DNA of 64,000 nucleotides from Anoplolepis gracilipes. Its lineage: Eukaryota > Arthropoda > Insecta > Hymenoptera > Formicidae. The notes beneath the pieces were generated by a model. That model saw nothing but the letters and a program-made list of their open reading frames with translations, was not told the DNA's origin and ran no database searches. Position numbers and translations under genes: made by a program. Of the stretch, positions 24,101-35,642 are shown piece after piece. Each line of letters starts with the position of its first letter. Within the stretch, counting starts at the first letter, position 1. The stretch lies in NCBI RefSeq assembly GCF_047496725.1, contig NC_132971.1, positions 18,160,001 to 18,224,000 on the forward strand, read 5' to 3'.

Positions 24101-24600
24101 CTCGTATTCAGGTGTGCGAACATGGACACACCATGTTTCTATCCAGTAGCAATCGCGTCGGATCTATTCGTCGTTCACGTTTGCGGAGAGTTTGTCTCAC
24201 ACAAACTGTCATTTCCACACCGTATGCTGTACAAGTTTACTAGTTTAATTTGTTCGCTTCGATTTTTAAACAAGCGCGCAAACGAATGGAAACATTTAAA
24301 TATCTGTTGGCGAAATGTGTATTATCGTTCGTTGTTTTCGAAACGTCTTATTCGCCGCGTTCAGATAAATATATACGCTGGCTTAAATAAAAATTATTTC
24401 CGCCGCAATGAACACGGACCGTCGACGATTCCTGGATGGGTGAGAAAATTCGAACGCGCTCCACGGTATTTTAAAGCCTGTAATCCACGAAAGAGGATAT
24501 AATGGGATTTACAGCACGAATTGAATTTTCGTATATAGAGAGCTCCGCGCTAGCTGAATGAATTCGAGCATAATGAACACGCGCGAATACGCGCGATTAA
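24101..24600. other. Moderately CpG-rich block
   Basis: Intermediate GC block with one plus frame of 126 codons (24122-24502) opening MDTPCFYPVAIASDLF. It contains no recognisable motif and its codon choice looks unselected. A non-coding block is more likely, but this is one of the cleaner single-register frames in the window. Confidence 0.4.
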
Positions 24601-25180
24601 ACATGCTATTTATTTATAAAGAAATTGATCATGAAAGAGCAGTGCATATTTAAATTTTTTAAACGACTGAAAAACGGTGTATTTACGAAAGAAGAAAAAT
24701 AATATAATATTAAATATTGATGACACATTTTGCCAAATTTGTTTTTGCGTAATGATTTAAGCCGTTATATGAAACAGAAACTCTATATACCAATACTGTG
24801 AAAAATTTATAAGTTTAAATTTATATGCAATAATATATATAAGATGTCCTACAAACCTGTATATATTTAGATATATATGTATTATATGTATAAACTCTAT
24901 ATAAACTAACTAGAACAAATATGCTTTATATATAATGAGTTGTCTAACATTTTTTAATTTTATAAATAGATACAATTCTAATAAAGCAATTTTTTTTTCA
25001 ATATTCTATTATACATTATATATATTAAATATATACTAAATTATAAAAATAATATAATATATATGACATTAAACAAAATAAATATAACATTAAATTAGAA
25101 AAAGAATTCCCCTCAAATATTGCCGTAAATTATAAATCGCTGAAAAAATGTGCTTTCTCATCTTTCTTTTTACCAGAACC
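24601..25180. other. AT-rich spacer
   Basis: Almost pure A/T from about 24830 to 25090, with irregular TATA-type repeats. Nothing else was seen. Confidence 0.6.
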
Positions 25181-25860
25181 ATTCTTTTTGCGCATTGTAT
25201 TACAAGCGGCGAGAACACTAGGGGAATCCAAGAAAGTAACGATAATGCTCCCGCAACAGTTTGTCGAGGAACTAATGGTTTCGGACTGCAAGTTTGGACG
25301 ACGCGACGGCGCCTCGCGTGGTGCATTTCCTGTGTTGTGTCCTGTGCAGAAAATAGAAGTCCCCTGCGGTCCGAATTGAGCTCAATGGGAATGCACAGTG
25401 TTTCGAGGTACGCCGCTATGGCTCGCGGTCCGACCACGATGGCCGTTGATAACGTTGGTCGCGATCCGGTCCGTTGGGGATGAGAGCTTTACTTTGAAAA
25501 GCCCGCAATGCCTCCGTGGAAATTCAGTGATTTTTACGCGGCCTGGTCGCACCTTAGAGGATTTACCACTCTGATGTGCAAGCGAAATTTTACGACGCTT
25601 CTGCGTCGATATACAGCGCGCACAGTATAGCGAGGAATGCACGATAGAGTAATGCGAAAAGGAGCTAAGAATATGAAGTAGAGCAGAGAGATAAGGGAGT
25701 ACAAAGAGACGGATAAGAGGACTGAATAGAGGATAAGAAGAGAAAACGTGCGTCGTCAAGCGCGTAGGAATAAAAGCGTAAGAATTGTCTTGTCACAATG
25801 AAAAAGGGGAAGAGAGGAAAAAAAGGAATGAACTTTTTTTTTTATAAAATGTACAAACAC
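25181..25860. other. CpG-rich block passing into a purine-rich tract
   Basis: CpG-dense from 25185 to about 25625 with several overlapping open frames in both directions (plus 25148-25483, minus 25090-25437, minus 25382-25759). From about 25630 to 25850 the plus strand is strikingly purine-rich (GAGAGATAAGGGAG-like units). The minus frame 25382-25759 is open mainly because of that strand bias. Confidence 0.5.
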
Positions 25861-26927
25861 GACGCGATAAAATAGAGCATTAACATAAGTAATACTAGTG
25901 CTCAAATGTGATATGTAATAGATTTTATTCTATAGAAATTGTTTTATATAGGTGCTGACATCTTTTTTATGTCATGCAAAAATTGCAATAAATTCAAATG
26001 CTTATTATTTACACACTAAATTATACATTCTCTCTCTCTCTCTCTTTATCGCGCGATGTGTTACGTGATTATAGATTTTAGATTTCTAATATATGCGATC
26101 AATACACGATATTAAATCTCATAGAAGGTAGATTTGGAATACTTCCTTCAGATCCACAATCTCTTTCAGCGGTTTTTAAAAGAGGTAAGGCAACCATTAT
26201 TTTTCTTACGTGAAGAGAAAAAGAATTATTAAATGATATGAACTTTTATTTTTTCTTGCGTGTCTTATGAATGAACACTTTATGCCACTGTAATATTAAC
26301 CTTAATTCCGTGCTAGTGGGTTATTTTGTTCATGATTTTTTTTTAACAACGGCAATTCCTCGAAAACGAATAATTATAATATAATATATTTATGCAAATT
26401 ATTTTTCAAATTCATTATTTTAATCTTTATTTAGAAATATCAAAGAATATATATAAATTTTTTCAGATTTTCTTTAAAACACTTACATATTAATAAACTT
26501 ATGAAAAACTTATGAAAAACACTGTGTCCCATTTGTATACGATCTGTACGGTGTGCGGGTCAGTGCATTTTCGATAAGTTTATTAGAAGGTGCAAAAAAC
26601 ACGGAATAAGAGTTAATAATGGAGAAATGGTTTGGTGCACATATATATATGACAGCCTTTTCGTACAAGAGCATACGCCGATAATTGACTGGGTGAAACG
26701 ACGTGCGTTTATGGTTCTGCGGCACCTTCATTCGTCCATGATGGCCCATCAAACCTTTATGATCTATGATATACCCGGCAATGTGGTTGTAAGGTTTCTT
26801 TATGCAAAACGCATGTCGACGACGAAGCGTTCCCGTTTCAGTGTATTCACCGGTAAATCAATTTTATTTTAAGTTTCATCTTGATATTGATTATATAATA
26901 ATCAATATGAGAATTAAGTGTTCTAGA

Positions 26928-26962
<35 letters not shown>

Positions 26963-27245
26963 TGTTGATTTAAATACAATGGAAAGAAATCTTGGTAAAT
27001 GTCTATAATAACTACTGCAACGAGAAATCAATTTTTTTCAATACCAATCAACAAAACTATTATAGAAATTGAATGTAGAAATATTTTTAGGGAGGCGCAA
27101 GTCTTTCTTAAGAATTTATTCACTAACAAGTTATAGAAATATCAAATTATACTGTTTTCCGAGTTTCGTTTACAAACATTAATTATTGCATTAATTATTA
27201 TATTTGTTGCTTTATCTTCATATATATTTTCAATATTTTCATAAT
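25861..27245. other. AT-rich spacer with simple repeats
   Basis: AT-rich, with a (TC)9 tract at 26029-26046, two adjacent copies of ACTTATGAAAA near 26498-26519, a mildly GC patch at 26515-26850, and an (AT)16 tract at 26930-26961. The small plus frame 26627-26872 has no recognisable product. Confidence 0.55.
26930..26961. repeat. (AT)16 microsatellite
   Basis: An uninterrupted alternating A/T tract. Confidence 0.95.
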
Positions 27246-27436
27246 ACACACACACACACACACGGAGGGGGGGGGGGGACAAGAGGGACTTTTGGCCCCT
27301 TCCCGCACCCACCTCGTCCACCTCGTATATACGTTGCAAGACAAAGCAAAGTTCACATAGGTTTGTAACTTTCCACGCGAAGCGAGGTGGACGGGGGGGC
27401 CGAAGACCCCCCTGCACCCCCCGTGTGTGTGTGTGT
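27246..27436. mobile_element. GC-rich element framed by inverted CA/GT and G/C tracts
   Basis: The left end is (AC)9 (27246-27263), GGA and a run of 12 G (27267-27278). The right end is CCCCCC (about 27415-27422) and (GT)7 (27423-27436). The two ends are reverse complements and could fold into a hairpin. The interior is GC-rich and unlike its AT-rich surroundings; it includes two near-identical CCACCTCGT strings (about 27309-27326) and their complement ACGAAGCG/GAGGTGGACG near 27377-27394. A 91-codon minus frame crosses the whole element, including the simple repeats, and is not credible as a gene. It looks like a small inserted element of unknown family. Confidence 0.5.
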
Positions 27437-28390
27437 ATATATGTTATAAAAATATTCCCTGGTCCATATTTATATTATTCCATGCAAAATATAAAACTAC
27501 GAATGAATAATTATGGCTATAACTTGTTATTGAAGCATTGCCCTTCCCTAAAAGCATTTCTACATTCCATTTTTATAGTAGTTTTGTTGATTGGTATTGG
27601 AAAAAATTGATTTTTCGCTGCAGTAGCTATTATAATATTTACATTTATCGAAATCTTTAAGATATGATAAAACTTATGGATATATAACTATTATGATTCT
27701 TATATTTTATAATATTACATTTAAAAAATTGACTTTCTATATATTTATTATATTTATATAATTTTATTTTTAATATTTATGATTATACGTTTTCAATTTT
27801 GTGCAATTCCAATGGATAATAATATATTTAAATATTAATAATAAGTATACAACAGAAAATGTGGAAAAAAAGAAAAAAATGATTGTGCACGTATAATGGA
27901 GTTCACATATATATATTTGTCCATATTGTATATAAGTTAAAAATTTTTTAATTGAACTATTCTACACATACTAATATAAAAATTTTCTCTATTTTAATTT
28001 TATTACATTAAAGTAATATGTCATTAGCCGGTTTAATTAAACTTTTAAACCAATCAATTATCGATTTTTTAAAAATAAAGTTTCAGACTGTATTCATACA
28101 TGAATTTACATAAAATGCTATATTATTTATTTTTAATTAATTAATATTAAGATTTTATTTATATTGTCAGTAATTTAATGGTGTCTTTAATAATAAAAAA
28201 TAGTACTTGTGTAACAACACGGTAGTAAGTTATTGCAATTCTATTTGATATTTATTTGAAAATATAATCGAAAAAATTAATTTGTTACATTACATCCAAT
28301 ACACATATACACATTATACATATCTTACATGAGACAACAATAATAAGTAGTTGATCCTTTGGCTTATTAAGTTTATCTCTTTTTTAATGT
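27437..28390. other. AT-rich spacer
   Basis: AT-rich DNA with short TA tracts. No coding or inverted-repeat structure was recognised. Confidence 0.6.
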
Positions 28391-28900
28391 ACCTACGAGA
28401 GAGTATCACCGATATTATACAGCCGGAGGATGAAAAGGTCATCGTATGCGCACTCGCGACCCAACGCACTCGTGCGCTCTATAAATCACGATTGTATCGC
28501 GCCGGTCCTCGACAACACGAAGAGAGCTCGCTCGATGTCAACGCTCCCGGGGCGGCGCGTAATCATATTCGTCACGAACAGGCAGCTTTGCTGTGTGAAT
28601 TTACGATCGCAGGTTTACGATTTCACCACGGCGAACGACGCAATCGTAACGACGGACGACAACGAACGGCAAGAGTCGTCGATGGAGCGTCCGTCTCTCG
28701 ATCTATAGCTCGGTCGATCATACGTACACACACACAGACATATATATACACACACAGATGGAGGGAGAGAGAGAGAGAGAGAGGAAGTTGTCACGGAAAC
28801 TTCGACGCTAATTATCATCTTGTCCCCTATCGTTGATTCCTACAACTTCGTGAGAACTTCGATCGATTGGTCGCTTTGGTGGAAGTCATTCCCGACTATC
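28391..28900. other. CpG-rich block ending in compound microsatellites
   Basis: CpG-dense from about 28420 to 28710, then AC, TA, AC and GA tracts (28725-28783). The 161-codon plus frame (28351-28836) runs straight through these simple repeats, giving a THTQTYIYTHRWRERERERG-like end. It is therefore unlikely to be a real protein. Confidence 0.5.
28725..28783. repeat. Compound microsatellite (AC)n-(TA)n-(AC)n-(GA)n
   Basis: Alternating tracts are ACACACACAC at about 28725-28735, TATATATA at about 28740-28748, ACACACAC at about 28748-28755, and GAGAGAGA at about 28765-28783. Confidence 0.9.
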
Positions 28901-29800
28901 AAGACACTGTCGTGCCTTTCATTATCTTGCATTTAACCTATCCGCCAGTATTGCGAAATTGTTAGTAATTGACTGCTTGATTTCCGTAGAAAGATTACCT
29001 GTAGTAGTCTAGAATCCTGGGTCTTTGAACGATGCGTTGAACTTTGAAATAGAATCTTCGAAAAAATATAATTTAAAATGAAATAAAAATTATAATATTT
29101 TTAATTATCACGTTCTTTAATTATTATATTTTTTTTTATATTCTTAGTACTTTGTTCATGTCATTTTCTAGTAAAATAATACAAAGAGATTGATGTTTTG
29201 CAAAAGTCTTTACAAATGGATATTGTAAAAATTTTAATGAAAGATTTCAATCTCCTTGATTGTAACTGCATATAAAAAAAAAATGTGCAAAAATTTTTGC
29301 GATTAATAACAATAAATGTCAGATTACAGGATGCGCTGTCAAACCTGCAATCGTCACGTTGTACTTCGCAATATGTGTCACTTTATATGTCGAAAGCATT
29401 ATTTCAGCAATTTTTGCAGCGGGAAAGCTTGTCGCGATACTCGTTTGATTTACGATTGCGTGCGCCGGAATGCGGCAGAAAATGACTGAATCATCGAGTT
29501 TCGAATTCGCTCGCGATAGTATAGCCGTTCTCGCCAAATCCCCCGCGTGCTGTAGCTCGTTTGCCTTCAATGACTCGGCAGTTTCGCGAGAATAACAGGA
29601 CAACCGTACGAAATCTTATCGTAGTTGCAAGTGGAGGACCGTAACGGCAACCGTGAGTCAGCGTGTCATCGACGACCGTTTGATCTCTTTTTCAGTTCGT
29701 ACGGTTATATAGGAAACGCGTGTTGGAACGAAAAACAACTCCGCAGTGGGAAAATGTTCGAACGCATCAAATGCCATGTGGCGAGCTACATGTTGTTATA
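28901..29800. other. AT-rich spacer then CpG-rich block (29,330-29,790)
   Basis: AT-rich up to about 29320. Then a CpG-containing block with frames on both strands (plus 29285-29485, minus 29319-29603) that overlap each other. No recognisable product. Confidence 0.5.
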
Positions 29801-30600
29801 GTATAAACACGTTCGAGAAGCAGGATAAAATTTATTATTAAATTTTATATACGTATTAAATCGCATTTTTTTACAAGATAAAGTAAATCCTTTATTTATT
29901 TAATTAAACAAACGTTATTACATGGGGCATTATTAATCTTACAATAGAGAAAATATTTAATAATTAAATAACTTTTTATTTAATCGCTTTATACAAGTAA
30001 GCAAGATTTTAATATTTGCGTAACGGATGATCATAAAATACACTCTCTCATTTTTATTAATAATAGAACGAATATTATTAAAATTAATTATCCTGGAACT
30101 ATGAGAAATTTATATGTTTATTTACAGCCACAATTAAAATGTTTTTCTGGTAAAATCGTGCAATATTCGATTAAAATCATGCATACAATAAAATATTGAT
30201 ATGCGCATCTGCATATCCACCTACATACATACATTTATATCGCAGTTCTGCGAGATCTGATGATCGAGAATTCGTTTATTTTGCGAACAATGCAGCTCAC
30301 GGTGTTTCTTTCTTGAGTCCGCGTACTCGTTCCAATTTCAATCGCTTCAGTTTCGGATCTACGTGATACGAGTGACAAACGGGAACGTCAGAGTAGTCAG
30401 GGACAGTCAACAGTCAGACAAGCAGACCGGACGTCTAGTCGCACACGCGAGAAGGTCTTTCTGTACTTTCGTAGGTTTACGGTCCTTCGATCGTCGAGTG
30501 AGCGATGTGTTCGGCGTTATTGAACATTCTACGAAATGCGCTTGTTTCAGTCTGATTGCTGAGTCAATCACCTATCCCGTATAATAATGGATTGCGGATA
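29801..30600. other. AT-rich spacer then CpG-rich block (30,280-30,600)
   Basis: AT-rich to about 30230. The following block contains CTTCAGTTTCG near 30346-30356, an initiator-like TCAGT without a TATA box upstream, and a 73-codon plus frame (30363-30584) with no known motif. A TATA-less promoter here is possible but unsupported. Confidence 0.4.
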
Positions 30601-31124
30601 CAATCATGGAATAAGAATGATGAAGAGAAACACTTCTTCTTTTTACATTCGAAATCCGGTCATACAGTAAACATTTTTGATCTAACATAAAGTTAAAGAT
30701 ACATCCCTTTCATTCGGATTATTGATTCAAAAGTTTATCATTTTACATTAAATACTTTAGTTATAAATGCATTCTTAATTTTGTCTGCATATTAACATCC
30801 CAAAATTTTGTTGCAAAATCAAGAGCATATAATATGCCGTTTCAAAAATAGCAATGAGTTAAAGGCAAAAAATTTGATCAACTTTTAAAAAATTAGTTTT
30901 AAAATATATTTTGTAATTTATTTTAAAAAATTCTAATAACTAAAATTGCAAAGAGATTTGCAGAATTCACTAAATTATTCGATCTGAAAAGAACTTTAAT
31001 TATTTATATGATAGACTTTTGTGCTTACTATTAATAATAAAAATTATTTAAAATGTTTATGATGTTATTTGATCAATTAAAATAAGCTACGTTTGAGTTG
31101 ACTTATTGTTAGATTAGCTAAAAG
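30601..31124. other. AT-rich spacer
   Basis: AT-rich DNA without recognisable features up to the miniature element at 31125. Confidence 0.6.
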
Positions 31125-31265
31125 GTAAACTAGGTAATCATTAAGAAAGATAATCGATATTGTAAATATCGATTAATGATTAAAGAAGCACATTATGCAG
31201 CGATTATTAGAAAAATTACAGCCTATGGCCACCTTTCCGTATGGCCATTATACTCTAGTTTACCC
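31125..31265 (-). mobile_element. Palindromic MITE, deleted copy A
   Basis: This is the same family as the element at 48826-49012 but in the opposite orientation. It begins GTAAACTAGG, then most of the left arm is missing. It keeps the central hairpin AATCGATATT-GTA-AATATCGATT (31152-31174) and the right arm with GCGATTATTAGAAAA and ACAGCCTATGGCCA, ending CTAGTTTACCC followed by TA. An 8-bp string TATGGCCA is repeated at 31224-31231 and 31240-31247, which copy B lacks. It has no coding capacity and is presumably mobilised in trans by a TA-targeting transposase. Confidence 0.8.
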
Positions 31266-33487
31266 TATAGAATTCGGATAATGTGCAAGATGATTTCCAA
31301 AAACAAAATTTTTTGCGCAAAAAATAAAAGTGCAGAATAAAATCTTTTTGTACGAGTTCTTTATTTTCAAGAAAATTTTAGTTTTAAAATTTGAAAAATT
31401 AATAAAATAAAATTATTAAATTTCTGAATTATAACTGTTATACTTACTTAATATTTTCCAAATTATGTTAACTACATGATTAATTTTTCCAAGTTATTTA
31501 ACCTTGTTTAAAATTAAATAATCTATACAATAATAATGGAGAATTAATTTATAAAAACTTATTTTCTTCATGTATTATTACTCAATCAAATTATTTAGTT
31601 AATATTAACAAATTTGGGTCGGATAAAGCTGCATTAATCAGATCGATAGTTATACTTATTTCTACGAAAGTTATACTTATTTTAATGAAAAATGTATATC
31701 TTGTATCATTTTATTTAAAAAGTATATCTATTTAAAAAATCGATGCATCTCGTTTGATAGTTTTCGTAGAATCTTTTGTATATACGAAAAGAATACAGGC
31801 AATATCACATGCATTTCCACAATTCCAAAAATAATCCGCCGTATTGCAGAAGATCGCATCGCGTATGCGCCGGTAAATATTGTTTACCGATAGAAAAGTG
31901 TCCGAATCGCGTAAACGCTTCGGTGACGACAAACGAAAAGAGTAGAGATGTTGAGGAGTCGGCTTATTCTGAGCCAGAATAGCAGATAGTATCAGAAATC
32001 GATGACGGCTCAACCTGTCGTGTATCTGCGCAATATCACGTTAAAGCTACCTGAAGGATAAAGTAGGATGAAATGCAGGACGAAATGAAGTCGATTCGAG
32101 AAGAATACAGTCTTTTGAGTTATTTTTATATTAAGCTCGACCAATAATGCACGTGTACGTCGATGCACGTTCCTGAAATCGAATCAATTCCTTACTTCTT
32201 CGGTGAACATCATTTTTTGCTCTTGCTAGATTGAAAACATTACGGCAAAAATTCAAAAGATTTACCATGAATTTCTTGGACGAATAAACACAACGATCGG
32301 TATAAATATTACTTTCTATGGATGTTGAACAAATCGAATTCGCGTATAGCGATCGTAAAACGAATTTGTGTACATGGCAACAGAATCGTTTAGATCGAAA
32401 GTAAGACTGTAGAGAAGAAATAGAACGATTCTGTGTTTGTGACATTTACTTTTATTTTAGCATTGCAAACTCTACATGTATTTTAATTCTACTTTTATTA
32501 ATTCTAAATTGTATGTTGTGTGTGAAATTGTTCAAAATGTACTATGTTATTTATCATTGTGAAAATTGTTTATGTATATTTTAAATTGTATATGTATATT
32601 CTAATTTTTTCTCACATGTAAAGTTCATTTCAAATAAATGTGCTGCTGCAGAAAAATAAACTATAAATAAAGCTAAAAATAAAATTCAGGAATTTAGTTT
32701 GTCTTAAATTGTTCGAATTTCTTTAATTTTCACCGCTTAATGTTATTTGTAGGACATTTGAAAGTTCGTGTTAAACAAAGATAGAAAATATAATTTATTA
32801 AAAATTCATGTGGATTTTGAATTTTTCAGAAAAAAATAAATGAACTATAAATAAACTGTCGATTTCATTCACAACAATATATTAATGGTAATGGGTTAAT
32901 TACCTAAAACGTGTATATTGTATAATAGATTAGTTTGAATGATTAATAACAAACTACACGTGTAGCATCGACATTGTTATAGACCATTAAGATTTTCTCA
33001 CACGTCATTTACGCGGATCGATATTGCGGTACTGATTTTCTAGCACTATATAATGCGAAGGATTTTCATAGCCATACATTTTTCTGTAAATCTACGGACT
33101 CTCGCACGAATGTCATCTCGACGTCCATCTTACGGTTCCTTTCTCTCTTAGAGATGTAGTTTCTTTGAAAGATTTATATTCATCCGCTTTCTAGATTCTA
33201 TAATAAATCGGCTCAACATATTTCGTAGCTGTTACTTCGCTGAACAAAACATTGATCATAGATCTTTAGATAGATATTATGCAAAGATTTAGTCTAATAT
33301 TCACATGATGATGTATCATTCCGTTCTTTCAATTAATTTCGTTCAAGAAGTGAATTCTTGTCGCTGGTAAATATTTTTGCATAACAAAAATTATTATTAA
33401 ATTAATTTTAGATAATTGATATAATTGATTGTATAATAAATTTACTCACATACAATTGTAAATGTTGCAGTAGGCAGATATGTTATG
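31266..33487. other. AT-rich spacer with intermediate patches
   Basis: AT-rich, with slightly more complex sequence at 31770-32010, 32130-32420 and 33000-33240. Open frames there (minus 31732-32013, minus 32131-32445) are short and unrecognised. A near-repeat of AGTTATACTTATT occurs at about 31648 and 31669. No gene is supported. Confidence 0.5.
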
Positions 33488-33536
33488 AAAAATTAGAATT
33501 ATCTTACACTAATTGTAAGCAAGAATCATAATTTTT
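33488..33536 (+). ncRNA. Short-loop hairpin, precursor-miRNA-like
   Basis: The left arm AAAAATTAGAATTATCTTAC (33488-33507) pairs with the right arm GTAAGCAAGAATCATAATTT plus TT (33515-33536) around a seven-base loop ACTAATT. The pairing has two small bulges, and weak pairing continues outward into about 33477-33547. Size and shape resemble an insect miRNA precursor, but I recognise no known mature miRNA sequence and the arms are AT-rich, so a chance fold or a MITE fragment is equally likely. Confidence 0.2.
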
Positions 33537-33750
33537 CGCATGATAGAAAAAAATGATTATACTATCATTATTCAATACATATATAAGTACTATTTAGAAA
33601 AATAATTCTAATTAATGAGTTCTAATTGTGAGTTTTTTTCATATTTTTAAAACAATTTTCGAAATTTATTCGCGTAGAACCAAATAAAATTTTAAAATCT
33701 TTAACAAAGTTTCAATCACATTTTGCTGGATATATCGCTTTTTGCTGTTC
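33537..33750. other. AT-rich spacer
   Basis: AT-rich with repeated TTCTAATT strings. Nothing else was seen. Confidence 0.6.
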
Positions 33751-34330
33751 AAACGCGGTCCGCAAATATAAACAGGATTACGGCAATCAACGGGCAAACG
33801 GATCGCTCGCGAATGCATCAGCAAGTCGAAAATGAAGCTTCGCTTTACCTACCTATTTATCTCTTCCGGACGGTGTCATTGAAATGCACACGTGCGACTC
33901 GTGCACGGCTGTTTCCAACAATAACCATGAACGCGATGCATCCCGCAGAGGTATCTTCGCGCTGAATGCACCGGCAATCGATTATCCTCGGGTAGGACGA
34001 CGATGTCGCGGAACGTCGGGGGTCCTAACCGAAATACGACAGTTTGTATCACAGAAGAGGGAGCCGCCCGGGGTTGCCTCCTGTTATTCATAACCCGTGT
34101 CGTTAAGTCGTGCCATGGCGCGGATTCGCCGTCGTACGGCAAATCGTACGGCTTATCCGGATTTCGCGTGCATCGCACGGTGGAATATACATATACGTAT
34201 ATATATATGTATAGTCGCGCGCATTTACCGGGGATAACCTGTACCCCCGGCACTAATGATGACGCGCATCAAGAGTGCCGTTCGTACCGTGACTCCTCGT
34301 GAGCTCGCAGCGAGACAAAATTTCTCTGCA
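33751..34330. other. CpG-rich block
   Basis: CpG-dense, interrupted by a short TATA/TACG repeat near 34185-34215. Frames are open in several registers on both strands (minus 33876-34253 with 125 codons, plus 34003-34302 with 99). No recognisable domain; the overlap argues against coding. Confidence 0.5.
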
Positions 34331-35090
34331 TACAAGGTCGCACGTGATATTATCTCGAATTTTAGACTGTGCTTTTGCACAATGTACAGATTGTGAGATT
34401 TTCACTAGAGTGACATACTTGAATAAACATAGAGACTATTATTTTGAATTATTCTATCTTGTTTCTTCTTATGCAACTTTTAAAATCATGAATAAAAATA
34501 ATAGAAATTATACTTTTCTGAGTTATTTCAATGACGGGTCAGCTATTAACGTTAATTTATGTAATAATTAATAGACGTAATTTATGTAAAAATTAATATA
34601 TAAAAAAACATCTTTTCTTACCCTTTGTTTATTTTAATAAATAATTTTCTTGTTAAAAAGTTTTCTCTTCTATTCAATTTTTCTTCGCTTTTATGCGTTA
34701 CATTCTTCCATACAAAATTATAAATTAAAGTTATTGGGTGTTTTTACGCGTAAATAATAATAATTGAAAAAATGGAGGTAAAGTAAAATTTATCGAATTA
34801 CATAGTACAGTATTATAGTATTATTATATAGTATTATAATAACAATATAAATAATTAAAATATAAATTTGAGTTTTTTTCATGAGTTATATATTTTTATA
34901 TGATTATATAACTCAAGAATCATTTGCAAATTTTTCAAAATATTTCCTTTTGAGATTATCAAAATAAATTTTCCTACTCTCTGAATTGTGTCTGTCTGTC
35001 ATTGTAAGAGGCCATAAGTATCGATTTATTTCGCTATAAAATATTTTGCAATATAAAAGCTCTCACAAAACTTGCGGAGAATTAGAATGT
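34331..35090. other. AT-rich spacer
   Basis: AT-rich DNA with one short open plus frame (34299-34571) that looks random. A TCTGTCTGTCTG microrepeat lies near 34990. Confidence 0.55.
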
Positions 35091-35609
35091 TTTCTATTCA
35101 GTTTGACAGCTACGTAAGTTGAATTTCTCCGATAGCGTCCCACGCGTTTGCAAACGTCATACGAATTTTGACCAAGAAAAGGAAGAGATCACTCTCTCTT
35201 TGCTTGGGATATATCTTCGCGTGTGCGGCTGATTTCGTTTCGCAAGACCGTCCGGGGGTTCGTTTCCGCGAATGTCTCGTTCGCCAGGATGTTTTAGATT
35301 AAAATGGTAGAACGGTTCGGTTGACGGAGATTGGTTTCAGTCGGTGGCAAATTCTCTATGCAGGGGAGGTGGTTTACCAAGATCGAGTGAGGCTACCTCA
35401 TTGCACGGAAGCGCCCATCGAACCAAATCGATTCTCATCGCACGTATTGTCTCTGTTACGCCGACATTCGCCATGATAGCGAAGGAACTCGCTCACGTCG
35501 TTGCTAACCAGTAGCCAGATGTTCAGCGAACTCAGATAATTCGAGCTGTCAATAACGGATTACCCTTGAGCACGGTGCTCATTTTGTGTTCGCGTTTTTA
35601 AATTGAAAT
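35091..35609 (+). promoter_or_regulatory. CpG-rich block with an initiator-like site
   Basis: CpG-dense block. TTTCAGTCGG places a perfect TCAGTY-type arthropod initiator with its A at 35339; I see no TATA box at -30 and no clear downstream promoter element. Several upstream ATGs lie between it and the candidate exon start at 35610, which weakens a simple promoter-plus-5'UTR model. Regulatory function is inferred. Confidence 0.25.
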
Positions 35610-35638
35610 ATGTCACTGGGGAAGTTTAAAGTGACAAC
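35610..35638 (+). CDS. Candidate short first coding exon, weak
   Basis: ATG at 35610 opens MSLGKFKVT and ends two bases into the next codon at a strong splice donor, AAC|GTAAGT (the GT at 35639). Without splicing the frame stops at once (TAA inside the donor). It follows a CpG-rich block directly, as first exons often do in such genomes. No product can be named from nine residues and no matching acceptor was identified. The donor is a consensus match, but such matches also arise by chance in 64 kb. Confidence 0.2.
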
Positions 35639-35642
35639 GTAA

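Noticed and set aside
25382..25759. 125-codon minus-strand frame
   Set aside because: It is the complement of a purine-rich tract; strand bias removes stop codons.
27142..27417. 91-codon minus-strand frame over the GC-rich element
   Set aside because: It includes translated (GT)n and homopolymer C/G tracts; the element itself explains the open frame.
28351..28836. 161-codon plus-strand open frame
   Set aside because: It reads through AC, TA and GA microsatellites and overlaps another open register in a CpG-rich block; no protein-like features.
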